Below, piece by piece: positions 1 through 10,555 of a stretch of 64,000 nt of DNA. The position numbers and the translations under genes were made by a program. The first letter of the stretch is position 1, and each line of letters opens with the position of its first letter. The notes below the pieces were generated by a model, which saw only the letters and a program-made list of their open reading frames with translations, had not been told where the DNA came from and made no database searches. This stretch comes from Lineus longissimus (taxonomy: Eukaryota; Nemertea; Pilidiophora; Heteronemertea; Lineidae): contig NC_088310.1 in the NCBI RefSeq assembly GCF_910592395.1, positions 23,017,491 to 23,081,490 on the forward strand, given 5' to 3'.

Positions 1-3000
1 TAGGAGGAATGCCCTTTGGGGGGAATATATTGTAACACTTCCAAGTGCCGAGCGTTGGACGCTGAAAAAGAACGATTGGACCATTACGTTAGGAACGGTT
101 GGTAGGCTTCCCCATGTTCAATTTATAATTATTGTACATAACGTATGACAAATTTTTCCCAACACCGGCTATGGCACGCCCGGGTGATTTAGAAGGTCGC
201 TTCCTTAAATTTTAGGAATTCCAAATAACTTTCCTTTGTCCGAATAGTCAACTTTGAAATACCTAAAGCGTATATGTGTCTGAACAGGAGAATCGTTTCT
301 TTCTAAGAAAGATTGATACTTGGCCAGCCCTTTCCCAGTCCATCAGTGTATGAAAAGAGATATGGCTGTGAAATGAAAAAAAACTTCAATGTAAGCCATG
401 TGATTGGACGGGCTAAAGAGTCACGTCATTTAACCATGGGCCTTGGAGACGGAGAGTCAGAAATCACCTCCGAATTTGATAAAAGTGGTCACAGTCTTTG
501 GCCTGGTGTCTTCTCGAGTTTCAGGTGCCGTAGCCAAAGGAGCTCAATGCAATAAAAACGCATTGTTTTATATGACTTGATATCTTCACCTCGCTTTTGG
601 ATTAGACTAGATCGTAATCCCGCTGCGTTTACCAATAACAAACTACAGTCAAGGGTTTTTTCGTCTACATTCCCAGGCTTTTTGAACCGGTGTGACAGCC
701 AATCATGCGTATCTATTTGTATTACATATCTATTTGTATCTCATACAAATTGTAGTTTATCAATTGCCTGATCGAAGTTAATCAGTTAGATCGGGTGTGT
801 GGGACATGCTCGAATAACGGGCATAGTTTAGCATGCTCATTAAACCTCGCGGTGTATTCGCAACTATTTCATATCAGCAATTCCTACCTGTTATGTATCC
901 ATTGAAATGGATGGCTCCCGACTGGTTTATTGCATTGCGATATACATATGGATGCCAAGTGAAGTAATACTCGACACTTTTCTCACGCCTACGGCTCCGC
1001 CCAAAAGAATTAATCCCGTTTTTGAAATCTTATAGAGGTTGGCTACTCGATGAAATCATTAAGTTTGTATATACATGTATTGACAAAAGGTTCCAATGCT
1101 GAACTATCGACCGTGTATAAACGCTAGAAGACCACACAAACATGGGCGAGCAAATACTCATTGATTGAACTGTTTGCAGCTTTAAAATAAGCCAACGATA
1201 ACAAATCACTTTCTTTGTCATCAAATTGACATTGTGTTATTTTCGAATCAATTTCGTTTTTCAAATTTACGCCGGAGCGTATTTATCAAAATTTGACATG
1301 TCGATGTCAATATCATTTTAAACATCTTTGAGGGACTTAATGTCTTAGAACGCATTATTGGTTATCGATAAAACAAATACATGAGAATTTTCTTCATATC
1401 TAACTTCATGATTCCGCAAAGAAATTGTAATCATTGGATGCTCTTTACGGTTTTTAAAAACGCAGTTACGTTCATTAACTACCAATAGGAAACCCACGTG
1501 GTGGATGAAACCCTGGATATACAAGTACCTTCAAGCGCCTGTTTGCAGAATTGCCATCCGACGTTGCCCTATGAACATTCTGCGTACTACATTGGTGTAC
1601 GGATTGGTGTTCTCAAACCTTTCACTCGGAAGTGCACCCTCTGCTACTCGCCGGGGCATTAACCAACTTCCGGTCTACACCTGGAGAAATGTCATGACAT
1701 CACGATCGTATAAAACTTTTGCTTTGCGTAACCATTTACATCCATTTGGATCAAGAGAGACATGTACTGAGAGCAGCACCGTTTCAGTAGTTTCACCTTA
1801 TCTATCTATCATCAAAGACCCTGGCGGTTCACTCTATCAAAGACTTGAGCAAGTTAATAGGTCGGTGCCCACTGTCCTCTGAAGTTGGGTGGTGCGTCAG
1901 GATTCAACACATTGGATGTGAGACCACCAATGATCGAGGTGTTTTGAACCAGCACAAGGTGTTGGGAAAGAGGATTTCGAAATACCATGATTCATCAAAG
2001 CTCGATTTCAATCAAATAATACGATAATGAAAATTGAATGTTCATCACGATTTTTCGATGCATGTGTAAACGCTTGTGTAATGAAACATAAATGCAATGC
2101 TAGTACATATTGTGGACATCGACTTGCCCGAGGCCCCGAATACATCTCCAATTGGCTTTGCCACCCACGCAGTGACGCAGTCGTGATAGCCAATTGATTG
2201 CCAAATTCCCCGTCTGTCTCTTTTCATCGTTCGCCTCATTGGACTGGGAGTTTCGAGTATATTGCAAGTGCACCATGACAGATACCTCTTTAAGTAATGG
2301 AGAGGTTCGTGGGAAGACTTCCTTGCGTTTGAAGGAATCGGACCTCCAGCTGGGTTGTCCATTTACTGCACCTCAAAGCGCTGTTGTAATCCGCTAAAGG
2401 CTGAAAGACTTCTAGGCCTAGCTCTTGAAATGGCTTTTTTTTGTTATTCCTTGATGTTATGTCGATACAGTTGTTGTGTTGGGTATAAATAACGTATTAA
2501 ATTTACAATAAACTGAAGTGGCGATGTCATCCTGCCAAGTTGTAAAACGACTTTCTAAAGGTTGGTCCCGATTCCCATGTTGGTGGAATCCTTGCCGAGG
2601 TCAGAGGCCAACAAGGAAGAACTTTGTCTGTCACTCATTCACAACTTATCATCTAACCAAACACGGGCCTATTTCAGCACAACATTGACTCTCGCGAGAG
2701 AGGAACACAGCGCCCCATGGGGCTATTGGATAAAGTACAACACACCAAAGATGAATTGAGAATGGAAATCTTGACTGAACACATTCATCTTGCTTTTTCG
2801 ACTTGATAATTGGCAGTGTGCATGTTATCTATTAAAGGCAGGAGTATTGATATTCTCAGATGCTATCTCCTATCAGTAGGGTCGATAACCGGAGTTTTCA
2901 CACTTTCCCATTGACATGTGGCTCAGTGTCAATCTCCACCACAAGTGTTTTTGCTCCGGGTGTAGGATACACCCTACATGAATCCTTGACCTGAATGTGG

Positions 3001-4253
3001 CTCGTCCGAGTGGACGTATCTCCTTGGATCTCGGCATCAATACTACTTTTTTAGTATTATAGTACCACCAAAGTCAAGATATTGGTCAGCCACTGCCGAT
3101 ACGCAGTTCGTCCTGCCATTCCATTAATTTGAATCAACTTTACTGAGTAAGGGCTTGTGGATTTATATCTGTTGCTTCATCTGCAGTGCATACATATGGA
3201 CTGTAGAGTTGTTTTATGATTTCGATAAACGAGGGCTTGGGGAAGTGTAACTTGCTTTACTAATGGATACTGGCATTTGCCTTGAGATTGCCCTTAGCAA
3301 GGGCTTTTGGAACAGCAGGGACTTGCTTCACTTGCATTAAATATGGACATTTGCTGAGTGGATGCCTCGAGAGATGTTGTGGAACTTGCACCCTGTGTAG
3401 CGAGATTGACATTTGTTTTGACAGAGCGAGGGCTTGTGGAACAGTAGACTACGATTGCTTAGTGAAGTTTTTGAACAGGAGCCTGCTTCACTTGCAGTGA
3501 ATATGGACAGTTGCGTTGTGATTGGCGTTGTCTTCTGAAGGAAGAATTACGCATTAGTACAAGAAATCTTTAAGCGAAATGATGCCCTGAATTGTGTAGC
3601 CAAACATGCATACTGGATAAACGGCAAGTGCTTCATGTCATCTTACGTACCAAATAACATTCCGTACTTAATGGAATCGATGACATGTCATTAAACTTCA
3701 TTAGTCCTATGACATTCTTCAACAAAAACATCGTTAATTTATCTCCATCCTTTGAGCCTATGGTATGACAATGATACTCACCAGGCAAATAGGTGTTTTC
3801 ATCGGCAACAATACCTTACACGGGACAAGAATGCCATAGTGTTTCACTTTGACAATTACTATCCATGGAGTCAGTTATCCATAAAAATATATGTCACTAC
3901 AATCTCATTAAACCGTGACCGGCTAGTATCATTGCTATTAAATCATAAATAGCTTCTAGGCCTAGACCTGCGCGTCCTATTCACAAGTCCATGAAGTGCT
4001 CCGTTGTTGTCTCTTTGCTCTATTGGTATTATATTCCGACCGCCCAGACTGTGTGAAAGTAATTTGGTCGCACTCCCACAAGCAGATCATCATCTCAATA
4101 GATTCCTTTGATGTTTAATCGTGCTTAGTAATGCCTAGGATGAACATTAAAAAATGCAGAAGACAGCAACGATCTATTTTTCTTATTGTAAATATTTCGA
4201 ATAAAGTGACATGAATATGATATACTGGCTCTTTGAATGCCTTTACCTGTTAG
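1..4253. other. CpG-normal sequence with no recognised gene
   Basis: I recognise no gene here. The stretch is richer in G+C than the rest of the window and keeps CpG near its expected frequency: I count about 40 CpG in 1501-2500. Open frames up to 125 codons occur (1505-1882 plus, 2045-2362 minus) but resemble no family I know and lack clear splice borders. They fit what chance gives at this base composition. An AT-rich TATA-like word (TATAAATA) lies near 2484. The only structure is the diverged direct repeat at 3148-3530, listed separately. The likeliest reading is unmethylated intergenic DNA upstream of a gene. Confidence 0.5.
3148..3530. repeat. diverged direct repeat, about four copies
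   Basis: A unit opening with a form of GAGGGCTTGTGGAACAG recurs at about 3148, 3231, 3298 and 3427. The copies also share a TTGCTTCACTTGCAGTGAATATGG-like segment, best seen near 3325 and 3482. Spacing is irregular at 67-130 bp and identity is low, so this is an old minisatellite or a chain of duplicated fragments. The 72-codon frame across it is a by-product of the repeat. Confidence 0.5.
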
Positions 4254-4643
4254 GAGTTGATCCCCTAACGGCGAGTTTTCGCCACTAAAACGAGCTGCCT
4301 CGACACCCGCCTATCCGATTGCCGCCTCTCGATTGAGGACCGCTCTCTCGCCATATCCCGTGTCATTTATAAAAAAGGTATGCGCAAAAATGCGCACATC
4401 TACACGTTTTTATTTCTACGACGAATTCGCAATTTTCTCCGTTAATTGATGCAACACCAGTTGACAATCGTTACGTTTTAGCGAGATATCGCACATTCAT
4501 TACATTTTACATTTTGTAAAATGCTATAGTATCGGCCGTGGTAAATCCATGGCAGAGTAGAACCGGGGAGTTTTTAAGAGGTTGTCGCCCGAATAAGCGA
4601 TATCTTGCCGAATTGGCGACAACGCGCCGTTTGGGGACCACTG
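4254..4643. mobile_element. non-autonomous hAT-like MITE (degraded)
   Basis: The ends form an imperfect inverted repeat of about 29 bp. The left arm is 4255-4284 and the right arm 4614-4642; the reverse complement of the right arm matches the left at roughly 24 of 29 positions with one single-base gap. Read inward, the right end begins CAGTGGTCCCCAAACGGCG, which is the style of hAT termini. The 390-bp interior has no coding capacity. It holds small perfect hairpins: TGCGCA at 4381 and 4391, and CATTTTACA/TGTAAAATG at 4503-4523. The flanking 8-mers agree at only 5 of 8 positions, so a target duplication is not convincing. Superfamily assignment rests on the terminal bases only. Confidence 0.6.
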
Positions 4644-4681
4644 CTTGATTGCTTATCCTTGCCTGGCCCTTGGTCTTGATT

Positions 4682-5221
4682 TTAAAGGTGTCTGACCGAC
4701 TGATAGGTTTTTCTCTTCAATGATTCAAAAATATATATAAAACCAGCCTTTGTTGATGAATGAGTTGTCTGACATGGTTTAGTGAACATCATTTTTTTCT
4801 CGATATGAAAGATCATTGACTGCCAATAAGAACGATAAACGACTGGATTTGGCCCTTGAACCCTGCTTTCATAGGTCTCCGGCTGACCTATTATGTACAT
4901 GTATTTCTCTTCAATGATTCGAAAGTCATAAAAACTTTCTGACAGAGGTATTGTGCGTTGACGAACATCGCAACACCCCTTCGACCTGCTGTCGCGTAAG
5001 TATGAGGAGGTGTTAAAAGATGAGGTCGTGGGGGCAAGGAGAATCCGAATAGTACACAGAAATCTCAGATACCAGACTAAGGTCGAGCTATACAATGTCT
5101 GAGGTGGCTCGCAAAAAGGTTTGCAATCGAGAAGAACGCCCGGCACGCCCTGTTTTGATGACACTATCTCAAAGGATTTCAACTGAGAAACGAAATGGGA
5201 ACAAGTAAGGAAAAGGAGCAA
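4682..5221 (-). CDS. longest open frame in the window; unrecognised, doubtful
   Basis: This is a 179-codon minus-strand frame starting just right of the MITE. I see no conserved motif, signal peptide or repeated cysteine pattern, and cannot place the product. The DNA contains a diverged direct repeat: TTTCTCTTCAATGATTC near 4711 recurs near 4904 with related flanks, giving a period of about 195 bp. Part of the frame is therefore duplicated sequence. Runs this long are slightly rarer than chance predicts at this composition, so a decayed transposon gene or an orphan gene remains possible. I consider non-coding more likely. Confidence 0.15.
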   Translation of the reverse strand: MLLFLTCSHFVSQLKSFEIVSSKQGVPGVLLDCKPFCEPPQTLYSSTLVWYLRFLCTIRILLAPTTSSFNTSSYLRDSRSKGCCDVRQRTIPLSESFYDFRIIEEKYMYIIGQPETYESRVQGPNPVVYRSYWQSMIFHIEKKMMFTKPCQTTHSSTKAGFIYIFESLKRKTYQSVRHL

Positions 5222-7589
5222 AGGAAACGATCTTACTCGACGATATTAACACACTGAACTCACCAGAACATCATAACTGCCAACATCTCTAATGAACCAC
5301 TCACCCCTTCCATATATGAGTTATCCCAACCCTCGCGTTGCTGCTAAAGCGGACTCCATTCATCAATAGTCTAAATGACGAAATGACCTTGAAGAATGAA
5401 AAGTCATGCATAATTATTCCTCGAAATCTACGTTACATTTTCTCCTCTGTTTCGCTTTATCATACAAGAGAAATTATAGACTAGAATTATGATACGGTCG
5501 TTTTACCATATCGAGACCATTGTTTAATTTTCTTTTTCTAAAGCATTGTTCACATTCACATATTGTTCACTTCCTTGCTGAATATGCCCACGACGACCGG
5601 TCGTTCCTAATTGGTCACAAGCAGACGTTCCCACGGTTTAGGCCTAGAACCTATCACCAAGATGTCGCAAGGGCTATATATAGCACAGCAGTTGAACACA
5701 GTTAGTATTCAGTGTTATGTTTAGGATTATGTTGCGAATGTTTGACATAATTTCTGCCCATTGTTAATGATTGGGACATCGTTATTAAATCGTTGCCCAA
5801 GTGTGTGGAACGAGTTTGAGAAATGAGATGGTTTTTGTGACGGCACCTGCAGACATGGCTCAATTCATGTTATCTCAAAGTTTCGTCGTGCGATTTTCAT
5901 TGAAACAGATTAAATACATTTCTCGGTCGGAGAACCATTATTTTCTCTGCTGTATTAATTGAAATAACATCTAAAGCTGTGTCGAACATCCATCGGGCTG
6001 AATGAGTTTATCGATGAGACAATCAGTGTCAACTCGTTGAAAACAATTTACCCAAGCTATTAGTCAATATCCGGGCCAATGGCCTTCTTATTTCTTTGAC
6101 GAATTTCGTTAATCGTATTTGACCTTTCCTCAAGGTCAATCAATATACAGATGAGCCAACCAAGGACCTCAAGACGGACTAATTGTCACAGTATGACGAA
6201 CGCTGAGAGCAACAAACCTGAGTCGATCGGAGTCGGTTAGGAATGGCAAGTCACCTTAGGGTTACCGTAAGGTATATGTGAGTGAGTAATGCGATTCCGC
6301 ACTGGAATGGAAGGGGAAACAAGGGTACATGTCAGGAAAATCGCCGCTCGTCTTGCTCAAGATGCACCTCTAAGTGATTTCGGAAAGGGCCACGAACTGT
6401 CTTTTGGTGGTCGTGGGATGGACACTTCGGCGAGACATCCTTGTCACCCCTAGTGAGAGGTGTTCTGACGACAAAGGAATCGCCGGTAATTTGAGAGATA
6501 ATTACCAGTGGAAAGCTATCATCATTTTTGACTGTGAAACCCGGGGAGGGACTGACGCCACAATAGTATTTTTGTCGCGGATAATTGGCTTTATACTAGA
6601 TGGAATTGTGCACTTGGCTGGCGGAAGATTCGACTTCTCAAAAAGCTTTCGAGTAACACGTCTCCGGTTGACATATCTCAGGGTTCAACCAGCTGATAAT
6701 ACCCGCCGTTATAAATTCCTTTTGGATGCCCAATTAGGGATTTGAATGCCGCGGCGACAGTTTTTTCCCTTGTGAGAGGTTATTAGTTCGTCCTCTCGAC
6801 CTCTTGTAAACAACGTGGTAGCCGCGTTTCTGCTAAAGGAGTAGCCATTGCATTGGGTCCCAAGGCTGAGACTGAGTATACGAAAATGTCGGTAACGGAA
6901 CGGATTGATCGTCACAGGCGCTTATCTATTAGCTGAGCAATCACCACCACCTTAATCCCACCGGGCACCATTTTTGTTTCAATCCGTTACAGAAAAGAAA
7001 ATAGTCCAAAAAATGAAGTCACCCGAATTCCATCCAACTACATTGTGCGAACGCGTGCATTGAATCACGTAAACGCGCTTGTGTTACTACATTGTAATCA
7101 GAATCGCGTTAATGTCATCAAACACAATGGAAGAGGACATGATAATGATGACATATTTTTATTGGGATGATTCCCACACCTGTCTGACTCAAGTGGTTTA
7201 ATATATCACGGCGATCGAACGGCACTCTCCATTTCTTATGCGCGTGTCAACAATGAATCGACACAACAAACAGGTACAGGTCGCATGCGACCCAATTCCC
7301 AGCGATTACTACCGTGATTTAATAAATCAGTGACAATAATATCGCTAAAAGTGTCCAAAAAGAATGAAACGCGTCATCAAAAAGTGTGAAAAACATAGTA
7401 GAACTGTAGGAAAATCCCTTGACTTCACATAGACAAAAATCTGTAGGGGTCCACCCGTCCAATGCGTCTAGAATAAAGCGTGGGAAAGTAGTGACCAAAG
7501 GCCACAGTCTTTGACCGCGCTTTAGTTCTCTTAACAATACCATTAAAATCAAGCACAGAAAGTGAAAACTGTATATAACGTTTGCCTAC
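5222..7589. other. CpG-normal intergenic-type sequence
   Basis: No gene is recognisable. A TATA-like word (CTATATATAG, 5674-5683) lies about 30 bp upstream of initiator-like TTCAGTGT, but no credible exon follows it. At 6120-6138 two perfect 7-bp arms, TGACCTT and AAGGTCA, flank 5 bp, an everted pair of nuclear-receptor half sites. A 123-codon frame at 6374-6745 resembles nothing known. The left part of a possible minus-strand gene whose first exon is at 7590-7607 would lie here. Confidence 0.4.
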
Positions 7590-7607
7590 CTTTCGAGGGC
7601 CTGCCAT
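7590..7607 (-). CDS. possible first coding exon (MAGPRK)
   Basis: On the minus strand an ATG in strong context (AAACATGG) opens six codons, MAGPRK, and is followed at once by the donor AAG|GTAGGC at 7589. The setting is CpG-normal DNA about 1 kb from the point where CpG collapses, as expected for an unmethylated promoter. One possible acceptor is TTTATTCTAG, with the next exon beginning at 7467. That would give a 122-nt intron and keep frame 0 into a 40-codon open stretch containing GGPLQIFVYVKSRDF. I do not recognise the product. The exon is so short that it could be chance. Confidence 0.28.
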
Positions 7608-8700
7608 GTTTAATCCATTGAAGTGACACAGAATATGAGATAATCCAAAATAAGATACACCAAAAGATGATGAGATGCGCGCCGGTGTCGTACGTTCTTC
7701 TGCAAGCTCAGCTGTTACATTAGATTGTGCTATCAAAGTATCGTGACGTAGAATCGGCTTAAGCCAAGTCTTATTGTGCGGGCCCACTGAGCGTGACTCC
7801 ATCAATGCCCCGCTTACTTGACAGGCCAGGACTGTTCTTTTGCCGAGAAAAGTTCTCACGCTAACTAGTTTACTATGTTCTCGAAGCTTGAGCATCTAAA
7901 TCTCACATCCATAGCAAAATTTAACCGAAAACAACACATACCCAATCAAAGTTTTCCAAATTTTCCGATCGCAAGGCAGTGTTTTATCGAGAAAAACATC
8001 GATAAAATGTCGTCTGCTTATGCCTGTAGTTGGTTGTGTTTACATTCCGATGACGTATGAATAGGAATCCCGCAGACCGGGATTCCCCGTTAGCCGACCT
8101 CGTTTTTGCTTACTATCAATATCATGAAATCGGCTATTAAATTGTGACATTGCAAAACCAAAGATACTTGTATGTCTCATTTTCAATGATGAAGACATCG
8201 AGGCGGTATTATGAAACTTAATGACTCAAGAGAGACCTGTGACACTTAATTCATACGTTGTGTTCCGGGCTTGCGTGTAACTGAATTGCGCAAGCTACAC
8301 ACTTTCAACGGACAATCTCATTTTATCAAAAGTAAGTGAACTTTAGATAACCAAACCACTTGTATCGATTTTCTGTCAATCTGCCATCTAATTACGCCTG
8401 CGAGTCATTGACGCTCAACTTTTAATCATTGGGCACTCGACCTCCGCATTATTTCACACAATTACTTCCCCATTGCGCATTCCATTCAGTGGGCGGGAAC
8501 TCCTTTCCTCACATGAGGTACTCATAAGAAGAAAGCTACAAAATGTAATTGGCCGCACATAATCGCCTAGTCCTACTCTTCCGAAGAAAGCTTTCTCTCA
8601 TAGCCTTCTCTCTTATTGTTTTTTCCTTGTTATTGCCTTTTTGCGTGTGCTGTAATTTTTATTCATCGATAACAAAAGAGCGTTTTTCAATCTTTTTTTT
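7608..8700. promoter_or_regulatory. candidate promoter region at the CpG boundary
   Basis: CpG stays frequent through this segment and then drops abruptly near 8.7 kb. On the plus strand a near-consensus donor, AAAA|GTAAGTGA, sits at 8331/8332; the DNA before it has only short ATG frames, so it could end a non-coding first exon. On the minus strand the candidate MAGPRK exon points left. Together these suggest a divergent promoter around 7.6-8.3 kb. From 8590 to 8720 the plus strand is pyrimidine-rich. No TATA box or initiator stands out. Inference only. Confidence 0.35.
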
Positions 8701-10521
8701 TAAGGAAAGATTCTTTTGAAAGTTTTGCAGTTTCATAAAAAACCCACTGGTTTCCACTTTCCCATGATTTTGGCTGATTGTTCCATTTTACAATCATGTA
8801 AATGAATAATCATCAAAGTCTTGACTTATTATTGCTGCTTATGGCTGAAGGGTGAACAGAGCCTCGGGCTTCTCACAAGAGAAAAGAAGAAAACGTTGAA
8901 AATTGTCTTGTAGTATACATGATTTCATGTTTTGCCATGTTTTGCCATTTACATGTAGCTTGTTGTAAAAGTACTGGTCTGAATAAAGGCATAACTTTAG
9001 TCATCCTTCAGAGTCATTCTAGATGAAAGGAGCTGGCTAATGGGTAGAAACAACATGATTTGTAGACTGAAGTAATGTGGGCTGGACCATGTACAGTTAC
9101 TTACATTCTTTTAACACGAATAAGCATTATTTGTGTACTTTAATCAACCAGCAGTAAACCCATTCTGTTAACATTGCTGTATAAAATGGTGTACACAGCT
9201 ATTGACATCAGCATTTTTCAAAACACTCCATTTATTTGAGTATAAACATTTGCCATTGGGAATGCTTTACTACTTGACCGTGATCAGTAATGTCAATAAT
9301 GTCAAGGCTTAATAGGAGTAGTAGGCCTTACAACCAATCTTCAGACCCCTTAAGGGCCCACTTCACCAAATTGTACTGACATCATGGCTTGATCTCTCTG
9401 CTGCTGAATAGGAGGAGAATGAGAAAATTATCATCACCATCATCTATGATTGTGTCATCCTAAGCTTATATTAGGTCATGGTTGTATCCATGCCTGACTT
9501 GCCATATCACCAATTGACCTGCTCCCAAGTCAACCCAACAAAACACCTTTGAGCTAGTAAGACTTAATTCTTTGTCACACAACGCATAAGTAGGCTATGT
9601 TTATATGCTTTTCCCTTTACCATTGAAAATCTAACATTTTTTTCAATTAACTGAATAATTTTCTCAAATGAACTCAAATAGCCAGACAGAAGGAATTTTA
9701 ATCTTTTTTCTGTTATTCTCTTGTTGTTTATACTGTGGGCCAAAGGAGCCAAGATTAACATTGTGAAATGAGTAGTTTCCAACTGGTCAATAACATTATA
9801 GCGAAAGGTCTAACCTGATTATTAGATTTAGCATTCCCAGAGATTTAACAATGAGACCCCTTGGAAAATGTCAAAAATATTGGCCTAGGTATTCAATGTT
9901 CTTTTCAATACCTCCATTCCATACTTTGATTAGCCTGCTTTGATACTTCAGTATTAAAAATATGAACACCTTCTCATCTCAAATACGTGTCATTTTATAC
10001 CAGACTAGCATTACATGAGTGAGAAGCTTTCAGAGAATTGAGTGTTGATCAGATGGACCGTACTTCGTTTAATACCCTTCAAATATTTTCAGCGATAAGT
10101 CTATTTCTTTAAAATTGTTGATTAAATATGACAGTAGAACTGTTGTAGTCATCAGGCCTGGCAAAAAGTCTATATGCTTTTCCATTTAATTTTTCATTTC
10201 ATCATTTTGCATTCCTTGTTTTACTGACTTGTAGCTTCATTCATAGCATCCAGTGTGTATAAAGACCATATACATTTCTTAGCATTAAAAACTTGATTAA
10301 TACTTAATGAAATGAAAACAAATGGTTAATGAAGTGTTGTGAAGTGGACATTTGGGTCCTCTGGCTGTGCTCGAAGTTGAATATCTGGTGCCTTGATCAA
10401 AGTCGCTAAAGATACAATTAGTGATACAATTGCTATCTGGTACTTGAAGCAATGGTTGTTATGAAATGTTTGTTAAGTTAAATAACAGCAGACATCCTAG
10501 GTTCATATCATCATAGACCAA

Positions 10522-10555
10522 ATCCATAGCAGCCTAAAAGCAGGCTGCTATGGAT
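10522..10555. repeat. perfect 14-bp stem hairpin
   Basis: ATCCATAGCAGCCT (10522-10535) and AGGCTGCTATGGAT (10542-10555) are exact reverse complements separated by six bases. The stem does not extend outward, so it is too short for a typical animal microRNA precursor. It may be the remnant of a small inverted-repeat element. Confidence 0.6.

Noticed and set aside
5674-5711. TATA box with initiator
   Set aside because: TATATATA words are frequent in AT-rich DNA and no credible exon follows within several hundred bases.
7425-7895. 156-codon minus-strand frame
   Set aside because: No motif or family resemblance. The composition here gives long frames by chance, and the better minus-strand candidate (MAGPRK exon with donor) lies inside it and would interrupt it by splicing.
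10522-10555. MicroRNA precursor
   Set aside because: The stem is only 14 bp and does not extend; animal precursors need about 30 bp of mostly paired stem.
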